A DNA stretch of 25,531 nt, taken from an uncultured bacterium. GTDB lineage: Bacteria; Actinomycetota; Coriobacteriia; Coriobacteriales; Eggerthellaceae. Below the pieces are notes generated by a model that saw only the letters and a program-made list of their open reading frames with translations, was not told where the DNA came from and did no database searches. Positions 17,741 to 25,531 of the stretch are shown piece by piece (the stretch's first letter is position 1; every line of letters begins with the position of its first letter). A program made the translations under genes and the position numbers. The stretch lies in NCBI GenBank assembly GCA_905215035.1, contig CAJMOJ010000029.1, forward strand, positions 1-25,531, read 5' to 3'.

Positions 17741-18061
17741 TTATTCAAAGTCATAAAGGTCTTTAGTTGCTTTTGCAAAGTCTGCATACACTTCTTGAGC
17801 AATACCTTCATCAAGCACCAACTCAAAAGCACTTGGTTGCCCTTCATCATCAACCTCAGTAACTTCAAGAAGAACTACTTCCCCATTGCCACCCACAGAT
17901 GCACCATTGTCAAGCGCATAGAAAAATCCGTAGCGACGATCCTGATGAATAATAATGCCTAAAAACTCAAGTTCTACGAGTTCCCCTGCCTCATCTTGAA
18001 AGGTAAAAACCATTCCTTCTTCAACAGGAGGAGCAAAATTAGGAGCAGATCCTTGTCTCAT
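17741..18061 (-). CDS. DUF1292-like small acidic protein
   Basis: A 106-residue, strongly acidic protein of unknown function. The layout resembles the DUF1292 (YrzB) family: MVFTFQDEAGELVELEFLG (17-35) fits the opening beta strands, RRYGFFYALD fits the middle strand, and EVVLLEVTEVDDEGQPSAFE leads into an acidic C-terminal helix. The ATG abuts the secDF stop codon (TAGATG), so translation is almost certainly coupled to secDF. A purine-rich AAAGAAGAAG just upstream within the secDF coding end can serve as ribosome-binding site. There is no signal peptide or membrane segment, so it is expected in the cytoplasm. Assignment to DUF1292 is by eye. Confidence 0.75.
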   Translation of the reverse strand: MRQGSAPNFAPPVEEGMVFTFQDEAGELVELEFLGIIIHQDRRYGFFYALDNGASVGGNGEVVLLEVTEVDDEGQPSAFELVLDEGIAQEVYADFAKATKDLYDFE

Positions 18062-20755
18062 CTACTTCTTCTTTCTTCTATAACGATAATGTTGCTGTTG
18101 TCCAGAATTGGACTTTTTACCAGCTGATTGCTTAACCTGCTGAGCTTCTGCTTGCGCTGCAGCTACCTGCTCTTGTGTTGCTTGAGCGACAGCCGCTACG
18201 TTAACACCCTTTTCTGCTCCACCAGTAAGAAGAGCCAAAGGCGTGTTTGCAAAAGTGAAAAGCTCAACACCAGCACCCAATTTTTTCTGGAGCTTGGCAT
18301 ACGTATCTTCGCGTGACTTCCAAAGGGCGAACAGTGGTGTGGCAACCGCGATAGAAGAATACGAACCAGCAATCAAACCAATCGCCATAGCAAAGGCAAA
18401 GTCTTTCAGCGTTTCACCGCCAAAGATAAGCATGGCTAAAACAGGTACGAAAGAGGTCAATGTTGTATTGATAGTGCGCACAAAAACTTGGTTTAGCGAA
18501 TGATTTGCCATTGACATAAAGGTGCACTTAACATTGGACTCTTTCATGTTGTCATTGATGCGGTGGAACACAACAACCGTGTCATAAAGCGAATAACCCA
18601 AAATAGTAAGCAATGCAGCAATCGTATTAGGAGTTACTTCGCGACCAAAGAGTGCATAGACACCCACAACAATAATAAGGTCATGCAGCAACGCAACAAT
18701 AGCCATAATACCCATCTTGTATTCAAAGCGAACAGCAATATACAAGATGATCAACACAATCGAAACCACAAATGCAAGTAAGGAAGCATTGATTACACCT
18801 TGACCCCAGTCAGGCCCAACGGCATAAACATCAAATGATGAAGATGAAAGATGAAGCTCATTTGCAACTGCAGTTGCCGTGGCAGTTGCCAGCTCAGGAG
18901 ACGTTTGTGTAGTACGAATCAAAAATCCTTCATTACCATCATTTTGTGCGGTCTGGATAACAGCATCGGGCTCACCTTGATCCGCAAATGCGGCACGCAT
19001 CTCATCAAGAGTAACTGAACCGGTGTTTTGGAAGCTAACCGAAGTTCCACCTACGAATTCAATACCGAAATCTAAACCGCGCACTCCCACAATTACAAAC
19101 GAGAGAACCACAAGACCAGCAGATACGGAAAGCAATATCTTACGGACGCCCATAAAGTTGATATCTTTTTTAATAAAGCGACCTTTAAGCGAAGCAAATG
19201 CCTCACGAAGCGTTAATTGCAGGCGTGATCCCTCGCTCTTATTGTCAAGAATGATCTCCGCCTCAGCAGATTCACCAGCAACCAGCTTATCGTAAACAAC
19301 AGCTGCCTTCTCAGAATCAGTAATACCCCAGAAACCAGGATTATTAGCAATAACCTTAGGAGCAAGCAACCGAATCATAGGTGCTTTCAAGATAAGCATC
19401 ATGACAATATCGCAGATGATACCCAACGCCAGCGTAAGACCAAATCCCTTAACCGAAGCAGTGGCCAAGAAGAACAATGCGAGCGCCGAGACCATCGTAA
19501 CAAGATCGGCGTCAATAGAGGTCATGATAGCGTGCTTAACACCCGAGATAGAAGCGGCTTTTACACTTCTACCCATACGTATTTCTTCTCTAAATCGTTC
19601 AAGAACCAAAATAGACGAGTCAGCCGCCATACCAATAGTCAAAACGATACCCGCAATGCCTGCAAGAGAAAGCGAGAACAAGCCAAAAGCAGAAAGCGAT
19701 GCCAGCAATCCAAGATACAAACAAGCAAAAACTGCCATTGCAGCAGCGGTCAAAAGACCTAAGCCATGATAGAAGAAGATCAAATAGCAAATAACAATAA
19801 GCAAGCCGATACCCGCGACCAAAACACCACTTTTAAGTGCATCTTGACCTAAAGTAGGACCAACAACTTGGCTTTGCTCATAGTGGAAGCTGACCGGCAA
19901 TGAACCAGACTCAAGAACCGTTTGCAATGATTGCGCTTCACTTAAAGAATAGTTACCTGTAATTGAAACATCACCGGTATTAATTACTGATTGTACGGCA
20001 GGCGCTGATTGGATTTGTCCGTCAAGAATAATGACGATTTTCCCATGTGTGGGGGCAAGCTGCTCAGTAGCCTGAGCAAACGCTTGAGTACCAGCCGAAT
20101 CAAGCGTGACATTTACAGCGTAATCGGTGCTTGTTTCTGAAGCACGACCAATATTTACTCGCGTGATATTCTCACCCGTGATAAGCGGAGTATAGGTGCC
20201 AGGTTCAACACTACGGTACGTTACGCTTTCACCCGTAAACGAATTACCAAAATTATCGGTATACGTTTCAGGTGTCATATACGTTCCATTTTCAATGGCA
20301 GCAACATCCGCCTCATTAGTGAAAGAATCGGCGCGCGCAAATTCAAGTTTGCCCGTACGACCAATGGTAGAAAGCGCTGTCTCAGGATCTTGCAAACCTG
20401 GAATTTGAACAAGGATCTGATCAGTACCCTGAACCTGAACGGTTGCCTCTGAAGCGCCTAAAGCATTGACGCGTGACTCAATGATAGAACGACTCTTTTC
20501 CAAGTCTTCATTTGAAACTGCTTGACCTGTTTCAGATTCAGCTGATAAGACAACCGAAAGACCTCCCTGAATATCAAGACCCTGATTGATCTTGTCTTGA
20601 GGAGGCATAAACATAAACACAGAGCCTATAACCAATACCGTGGTCAAAATCAATAACCACATGTTGCGTCTATTAGAATTACCAGCAACACGCTTTTTCT
20701 GGTTGTTTTTAGAAGCTCTTTTAACGTTGGACTGATCAGAAGCCATACGATGCAC
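18062..20755 (-). CDS. secDF: Fused protein translocase subunit SecDF
   Basis: Proton-driven accessory motor of the Sec translocase, with SecD and SecF in one chain of 897 residues and two six-helix halves. The SecD half has the first helix at 31-50, NQGLDIQGG (57-65), the extracytoplasmic ESRVNALGASEATVQVQG (93-110), and the helix-4 motif GMAADSSILVLERFREE (375-391) with Asp379. The SecF half starts at about 531 with GLDFGIEFVGGTSV (560-573) and carries GYSLYDTVVVFHR with its conserved Asp. The C-terminus is unusual: an Ala/Gln-rich helix and a basic end (854-897, finishing YRYRRKKK). The longest frame starts at GTG (20755). An ATG three codons later (20746) sits 10 bases after GGCGGA and may be the real start. 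No yajC gene is next to it. Confidence 0.97.
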   Translation of the reverse strand: MHRMASDQSNVKRASKNNQKKRVAGNSNRRNMWLLILTTVLVIGSVFMFMPPQDKINQGLDIQGGLSVVLSAESETGQAVSNEDLEKSRSIIESRVNALGASEATVQVQGTDQILVQIPGLQDPETALSTIGRTGKLEFARADSFTNEADVAAIENGTYMTPETYTDNFGNSFTGESVTYRSVEPGTYTPLITGENITRVNIGRASETSTDYAVNVTLDSAGTQAFAQATEQLAPTHGKIVIILDGQIQSAPAVQSVINTGDVSITGNYSLSEAQSLQTVLESGSLPVSFHYEQSQVVGPTLGQDALKSGVLVAGIGLLIVICYLIFFYHGLGLLTAAAMAVFACLYLGLLASLSAFGLFSLSLAGIAGIVLTIGMAADSSILVLERFREEIRMGRSVKAASISGVKHAIMTSIDADLVTMVSALALFFLATASVKGFGLTLALGIICDIVMMLILKAPMIRLLAPKVIANNPGFWGITDSEKAAVVYDKLVAGESAEAEIILDNKSEGSRLQLTLREAFASLKGRFIKKDINFMGVRKILLSVSAGLVVLSFVIVGVRGLDFGIEFVGGTSVSFQNTGSVTLDEMRAAFADQGEPDAVIQTAQNDGNEGFLIRTTQTSPELATATATAVANELHLSSSSFDVYAVGPDWGQGVINASLLAFVVSIVLIILYIAVRFEYKMGIMAIVALLHDLIIVVGVYALFGREVTPNTIAALLTILGYSLYDTVVVFHRINDNMKESNVKCTFMSMANHSLNQVFVRTINTTLTSFVPVLAMLIFGGETLKDFAFAMAIGLIAGSYSSIAVATPLFALWKSREDTYAKLQKKLGAGVELFTFANTPLALLTGGAEKGVNVAAVAQATQEQVAAAQAEAQQVKQSAGKKSNSGQQQHYRYRRKKK

Positions 20756-20790
20756 TTCCGCCTTTCTCTGTCGGCCAATACCTTACTAAT

Positions 20791-20827
20791 AAAAAGGGCT
20801 TATGTGCTTCTAAAACGAGAAGCACCC
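20791..20827 (-). terminator. Hairpin between tgt and secDF, possible terminator or leader stem
   Basis: GTGCTTCT (20804-20811) pairs perfectly with AGAAGCAC (20818-20825). GG/CC can extend it across a bulge, and a run of five T lies downstream on the minus strand (20791-20795). It could end the tgt message. Alternatively it could stand at the 5' end of a secDF message started from the TATGAT at 20831-20836, which lacks a good -35 box. Nothing else recognisable is in the 216-base gap. Confidence 0.45.
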
Positions 20828-20971
20828 GTTATCATACTCTCTCTTTGTCTTGATGTGCTAGCTAAGACATACTTTTTCTACAGAAAGCAGCGTAAAGGTT
20901 GAGAAGTCGCATCGCAAATTAACGCAACATCCCCTCGTTGGATACCAAAGTTATATGTTTAACGTCTTTGT

Positions 20972-22129
<1,158 letters not shown>

Positions 22130-22882
22130 TTATGGCAGATTTACATCAGGCTCACAAGCAGGAAGCTCCTCCTCACACCACTGTGCAAATTCTGCCAAAG
22201 TTCCATTTTTTACGGTAGTTGTATCAAAATCATTAGGATCAATAAGCCAGTCTAATACAAGATAAGCATCACAACCTAACTCAAGACAGCTTAAATCTTC
22301 TTTCGTATTATTGCCAACCACTAAAATGTCGCTTGGATCATATCCAACATCATCAATATTCTCTTGCCAATAATCGGTATCAGGCTTGGTGGTAGTTGAA
22401 TTGTCGTAGGTAGTTATACGCTCGAACAACTCAGGATCATCAATACCTGCCCAGCGTAGGCGCTCTTTAACGGCAATTTCTGGGAACAGTGGCATCGTAG
22501 TTAAATAAAGGGTATATCCTTTATCTGAACATGCTTGCACGGCACGCAACGCAGCCGGATCAGGAATAACCTCATCGCCTAAATGAGTGAAGGTGGTCTG
22601 ATAAAACTCCGTAAGAACAGGCTCAAAATCATCACGACTTCCACCCGATACTTCTTCAAAGGTATCCCAGAATCGATCTGAATTAACCCGTCCATCACGA
22701 GTCACAAACATTTCTTGCACGCCCATGTTGACTGCCTTAATCATAAGATCAGCATCAAATCCGTGCTCTTCAGAAAACGTGCGCAGTGACTCGAAATACT
22801 CTTTTAAAAATTCATCCATATCGATGGGCAATAAGGTGCCGTCAAGATCAAAAAAGATTGCTTTATAGTCAGGTGCATTCAT
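22130..22882 (-). CDS. HAD-superfamily hydrolase
   Basis: A 250-residue haloacid-dehalogenase-type phosphatase. Motif I is FFDLDGTLLPID (10-21), with Asp12 as nucleophile and Asp14 as acid/base. Motif II is YLTTMP, motif III the Lys in KPDTDYWQ. Motif IV reads VVGNNTKEDLSCLELG, where the usual GDxxxxD has Asn-Asn in place of the first acidic residue, keeping the last Asp. The cap region between about 20 and 120 is helical (C1 type). The ATG follows GAGGA 7 bases upstream. It is the first gene of a unit with tgt (12-base gap) and diverges from the QueH-QueA fusion, so a link to queuosine or nucleotide salvage is possible but unproven. The substrate is unknown. Confidence 0.88.
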   Translation of the reverse strand: MNAPDYKAIFFDLDGTLLPIDMDEFLKEYFESLRTFSEEHGFDADLMIKAVNMGVQEMFVTRDGRVNSDRFWDTFEEVSGGSRDDFEPVLTEFYQTTFTHLGDEVIPDPAALRAVQACSDKGYTLYLTTMPLFPEIAVKERLRWAGIDDPELFERITTYDNSTTTKPDTDYWQENIDDVGYDPSDILVVGNNTKEDLSCLELGCDAYLVLDWLIDPNDFDTTTVKNGTLAEFAQWCEEELPACEPDVNLP

Positions 22883-22904
22883 AGGAATTCCTCGTTTCCT
22901 CCTC

Positions 22905-22960
22905 CGATAGATAGCATAATGGATAATCTATCGTTCATGTTCTGGTGTTAGTATAGAACA
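22905..22960. promoter_or_regulatory. Two inverted repeats in the divergent HAD / queH-queA gap
   Basis: CGATAGAT (22905-22912) and ATCTATCG (22926-22933) form one perfect 8-base dyad with a 13-base spacer. TGTTCT (22938-22943) and AGAACA (22955-22960) form a second, 6-base dyad with an 11-base spacer. A minus-strand TTGTGA...TACTAA promoter candidate (17-base spacer) overlaps the second dyad. Confidence 0.45.
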
Positions 22961-23016
22961 GTGCATTAAATCACAAAGATATACCACCCACGAAGCAAAT
23001 AAACTGTTACCTACCT

Positions 23017-24717
23017 TTGATTACTATGAAACTCTTACTGCATGCCTGCTGTGGACCCTGCTCTCTTGAGCCGCTCCGTCTTCTTCAGCAAGAAGGTCAC
23101 GACATAACCATTTTTTATAGCAACTCAAATATTGAGCCTCAATCCGAATATATCCATCGCCGTGACACGCTTCTTGCTTGGGCAAAACAAGAGCATATCG
23201 AAGTTGTTGAAGATCCCTACGATAACGCTGCGTGGCACACTGCTCTTACCTCATGGGATCCAACACAACCCCGACCAGAACGCTGTCGTTTATGCTATCG
23301 AGAACGATTCGATAATACAGCCCGTTATGCGCTCGATCACGGCTTTGAGGCAATAGGCACCACGCTTTCCGTAAGCCCTTATCAACATACTGAAATTATT
23401 CGTGAGGAGCTTAAACGAGCGGTTATCCCCTATCCCCAATTACAAGCAATATGGGCAGATTATCGTCCCTTTTATTCGCAAGCCACACAACGATCCCGTG
23501 ATTTGGGAATGTATCGCCAAAACTACTGCGGTTGTGCTCTTTCAGATGCTGAAGCACGCGCCGAGCGTGAAGAACGAAAGGCAGCACGCAAAAAGAAAAA
23601 GGCCCAAGAGAGGTTAGCCAAATTGCAAGCACTAACAACTGATGATTTTGATTACGACTTACCCGAAGATCACATTGCGCAAGAGCCTGCCGCCATACGC
23701 GATCAGTGCAAATTATTAGTTATGAAGCGTGATACCGGGACACTCGAAGATAAGATATTCACCAACATTATTGACTATTTACATCCTGGCGATGTGTTAG
23801 TTGTTAACGAAACGCGCGTTATGCCTGCACGTTTGTTAGGTACCAAGCGTAAAACAGGAGGGCAAGCTGAAGTCTTTTTACTTCGTGAAAAACAGCAACA
23901 CGACTGTCTAACATGCTCCAATCAGGAAGCTCTTTGGGAAGCTCTCGTAAAACCAGGAAAACGTCTTAAGCCGGGAGCTCTTATTGATTTTACTGACGAA
24001 AACGGTAATGTAGTCCTCAGCGCAGAAATTGTCGATTGGGTCGAAAATGCCCAAAAAGGAGAACGACTTGTTCGTCTGACCACACCACTTCCTTCGCTTG
24101 ATGAAGCGCTTCATGCAGTAGGCAATACCCCACTTCCGCCCTACATCAAAAATTACACGGGTAATAAAGAGCTTTATCAGACTGTTTATTCCAAAGATGA
24201 ACACTCTGCCGCAGCTCCTACTGCAGGACTCCACTTTACTGAAGAGCTTATCGATCGTATTAAAGAAAAAGGCATTGAGTTTAAAACGGTTAATCTCGAA
24301 GTAGGTCTTGATACCTTCAGAATTGTCGATGAGGATGACCCCAAAGAACACCAAATCCATACCGAGTTTTACTCAGTTCCACAGGACACCATTGACGCTA
24401 TTGAAGCCGCTAAAACGCGTGGAAATAAAATTATAGCTGTTGGAACAACAAGCGTACGGAGTCTTGAATCTGCTTGGGATCCACAACAAGAAAAACTTGT
24501 TGCACGCAACAGAGAAGCAACATCTCTCTACATTTTGCCAGGATATACCTTTAACGTTGTCGATGGCTTGATTACCAATTTCCATGTCCCCCGCTCAACC
24601 CTCATGATGCTTGTATCGGCTTTCTCATCACGCGACAACATCATGAAAGCGTACCGACATGCCATCAAGCGCTCCTATCGCTTCTTATCATTTGGCGACG
24701 CAATGTTTATTCGCTAG
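23017..24717 (+). CDS. queA: QueH-QueA fusion: epoxyqueuosine reductase plus S-adenosylmethionine:tRNA ribosyltransferase-isomerase
   Basis: One chain with two consecutive enzymes of tRNA queuosine synthesis. Residues 1-175 are QueH (DUF208): LHACCGPCSLEP with Cys11, Cys12 and Cys15, then PERCRLCYRERF with Cys90 and Cys93, GTTLSVSPYQ (114-123), and LGMYRQNYCGC ending in Cys171 and Cys173. In the family these cysteines bind iron-sulfur and metal. A Lys/Arg/Glu-rich helix (176-207) links to QueA (208-566): DFDYDLPEDHIAQEP (210-224), VVNETRVMPARLLG (262-275), SAAAPTAGLHFTEEL and TNFHVPRSTLMMLV. QueA transfers the ribosyl part of SAM to preQ1 in tRNA to give epoxyqueuosine, which QueH reduces to queuosine. 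The frame opens with TTG at 23017, but the ATG at 23026 (MKLLLHACC) fits QueH better. Neither has a clear Shine-Dalgarno. The 3' end overlaps the convergent MocR-type gene by 11 bases. Confidence 0.96.
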   Translation: MITMKLLLHACCGPCSLEPLRLLQQEGHDITIFYSNSNIEPQSEYIHRRDTLLAWAKQEHIEVVEDPYDNAAWHTALTSWDPTQPRPERCRLCYRERFDNTARYALDHGFEAIGTTLSVSPYQHTEIIREELKRAVIPYPQLQAIWADYRPFYSQATQRSRDLGMYRQNYCGCALSDAEARAEREERKAARKKKKAQERLAKLQALTTDDFDYDLPEDHIAQEPAAIRDQCKLLVMKRDTGTLEDKIFTNIIDYLHPGDVLVVNETRVMPARLLGTKRKTGGQAEVFLLREKQQHDCLTCSNQEALWEALVKPGKRLKPGALIDFTDENGNVVLSAEIVDWVENAQKGERLVRLTTPLPSLDEALHAVGNTPLPPYIKNYTGNKELYQTVYSKDEHSAAAPTAGLHFTEELIDRIKEKGIEFKTVNLEVGLDTFRIVDEDDPKEHQIHTEFYSVPQDTIDAIEAAKTRGNKIIAVGTTSVRSLESAWDPQQEKLVARNREATSLYILPGYTFNVVDGLITNFHVPRSTLMMLVSAFSSRDNIMKAYRHAIKRSYRFLSFGDAMFIR

Positions 24718-25531
24718 GTGTATATAACAGTTCTTGAAGCATGTTGCTCTCAGCGTGAGCATAATCAAGTACATACACGTCCTGATCCTCGCCAATGACT
24801 TGGTTTATCAACATTTGGCTTCCTTGCGATGTATCCATGCAGAAAGCTGCTAGTGGCATATGTAGCACCTGCACATGCTCAAGCACCTGAAAAAGATCAC
24901 AATATAACCCGCGCGCGGCAAGATCTTTTGGTACGCGCAATAAACAATGGGTTCCAGCGCTTACTTGACTTAAACAGGCTTTTCCCGTCGCATCAAAACG
25001 CTCAATAACCTCAGAAAGCAAATGAGCGATCGTTTTGTAATAGACCTTGAGACGATTATTATGACGCTCATATTCACCCGACTCGATAAAACGCGCTAAC
25101 GACAACTGATCAAGAGTGGATACAGAACACGAGTAAAAACCTAGCTTACTTTGAAACAGTTTCATGAGATGAATTGGCAAAACCATATAACCAATTCTGA
25201 ATGCAGAACCAAGCGTCTTGGCAAATGTGTTGATGTAAATCACTTTCTCACTTACATCAATACTCGAAAGCGTAGGAATAGGCTGGCCTGAAAAGCGCAG
25301 TTCAGCATCATAATCATCTTCAATAATATAGCGATACGGCTTCTGCGTTGCCCATCCCAAAAGCTCATAGCGTCGCGCAATACTCATAACAGACCCCGTT
25401 GGATATTGGTGCGAGGGCATAACATGAGCAACGGTTGCTTGCGAGGTGGTAAGATCATCAATAATCATTCCATTACCATCAGCAACAATAGGATCAGTTG
25501 CTATTCCCAAAGACTGGTAAATACGCGCAAG
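24707..25531 (-). CDS. MocR-type regulator, aminotransferase-like domain (N-terminal part outside window)
   Basis: The frame is open to the right edge, so the start and the expected GntR-type winged helix lie outside. The visible 274 or so residues are a fold-type-I aminotransferase domain as found in MocR/PdxR regulators. GMIIDD is followed by MPSHQYPTGSVMSIARR, the family hallmark. YIIEDDYDAELRFSGQPIPTL holds the PLP-contacting Asp and Tyr. NTFAKTLGSAFRIGYMVLP holds the PLP-binding Lys (codon 25217-25219). The family binds PLP and an amino compound to control genes for PLP, GABA, taurine or transport; the target here is unknown. The last codons overlap the convergent queA end by 11 bases. 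Confidence 0.9.
   Translation of the reverse strand, partial: LARIYQSLGIATDPIVADGNGMIIDDLTTSQATVAHVMPSHQYPTGSVMSIARRYELLGWATQKPYRYIIEDDYDAELRFSGQPIPTLSSIDVSEKVIYINTFAKTLGSAFRIGYMVLPIHLMKLFQSKLGFYSCSVSTLDQLSLARFIESGEYERHNNRLKVYYKTIAHLLSEVIERFDATGKACLSQVSAGTHCLLRVPKDLAARGLYCDLFQVLEHVQVLHMPLAAFCMDTSQGSQMLINQVIGEDQDVYVLDYAHAESNMLQELLYTPSE

Noticed and set aside
22938..22960. LexA/SOS box in the HAD-queH gap
   Set aside because: Half-sites are in the TGTTCT...AGAACA orientation with an 11-base spacer, not the GAAC-N4-GTTC pattern of Gram-positive SOS boxes.
22930..22975. preQ1-I riboswitch upstream of the HAD-tgt unit (minus strand TGTTCT...CTAACACC...AGAACA)
   Set aside because: The stem and part of the loop (CTAACACC) recall the preQ1-I aptamer, and the location is tempting. 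However, the A-rich tail with the conserved pseudoknot partner is missing. Treated as a plain dyad.
23908..24360. 150-codon antisense frame opposite queA
   Set aside because: It lies wholly inside a well-supported conserved gene, and its translation shows no recognisable family; shadow frame.

Overview
The window is a chromosomal stretch of housekeeping genes from a moderately AT-leaning bacterium. I think the best fit is a member of the Coriobacteriia (Atopobium/Lancefieldella/Fannyhessea-like). This is inference from overall style: an unusually long RpoC, a SecD-SecF single-chain translocase, a salvage-type queuosine cluster and intermediate base composition. No 16S gene is present to settle it. 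I see no tRNA, rRNA, CRISPR array, insertion sequence or phage gene.

Layout from left to right. Positions 1-676 (-) hold the yebC/PmpR gene, cut at the window edge. Positions 875-1885 (+) hold a SpoU-family RNA methyltransferase with an unusual low-complexity insertion. Positions 1899-5180 (-) hold glmM, an orphan hisE-like pyrophosphohydrolase and an MTA/SAH-deaminase-type amidohydrolase. Positions 5294-13240 (-) are rpoC and rpoB, with a strong predicted promoter ahead of rpoB and a GC-rich hairpin after rpoC. Positions 13380-15795 are a divergent MFS transporter / LysR regulator pair. Positions 15890-17437 (-) hold an alanine/glycine:cation symporter behind a roughly 300-base structured leader. 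Positions 17741-20755 (-) are a fused secDF with a translationally coupled DUF1292-like gene. Positions 20972-24717 are a tRNA-queuosine locus: tgt and a HAD hydrolase on the minus strand, and a divergent QueH-QueA fusion on the plus strand. Positions 24707-25531 (-) are the C-terminal part of a MocR-type regulator, cut at the right edge.

How the genes work together. Tgt inserts preQ1 or queuine into tRNA. The QueH-QueA fusion then carries the two last steps of queuosine synthesis (preQ1 to epoxyqueuosine to queuosine) in one chain. SecDF powers protein export. RpoB and RpoC form the catalytic core of RNA polymerase. GlmM feeds amino-sugar precursors to the cell wall.

The most striking observation is at the C-terminus of RpoC. 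About 230 residues follow the normal end of beta-prime, and they contain a domain that aligns without gaps to the C-terminal domain of the RNA polymerase alpha subunit (alpha-CTD). Most of the residues that bind UP-element DNA are kept. An RNA polymerase carrying alpha-CTD-like modules on both alpha and beta-prime would be unusual, and the rpoBC promoter itself has an UP-like A/T tract.
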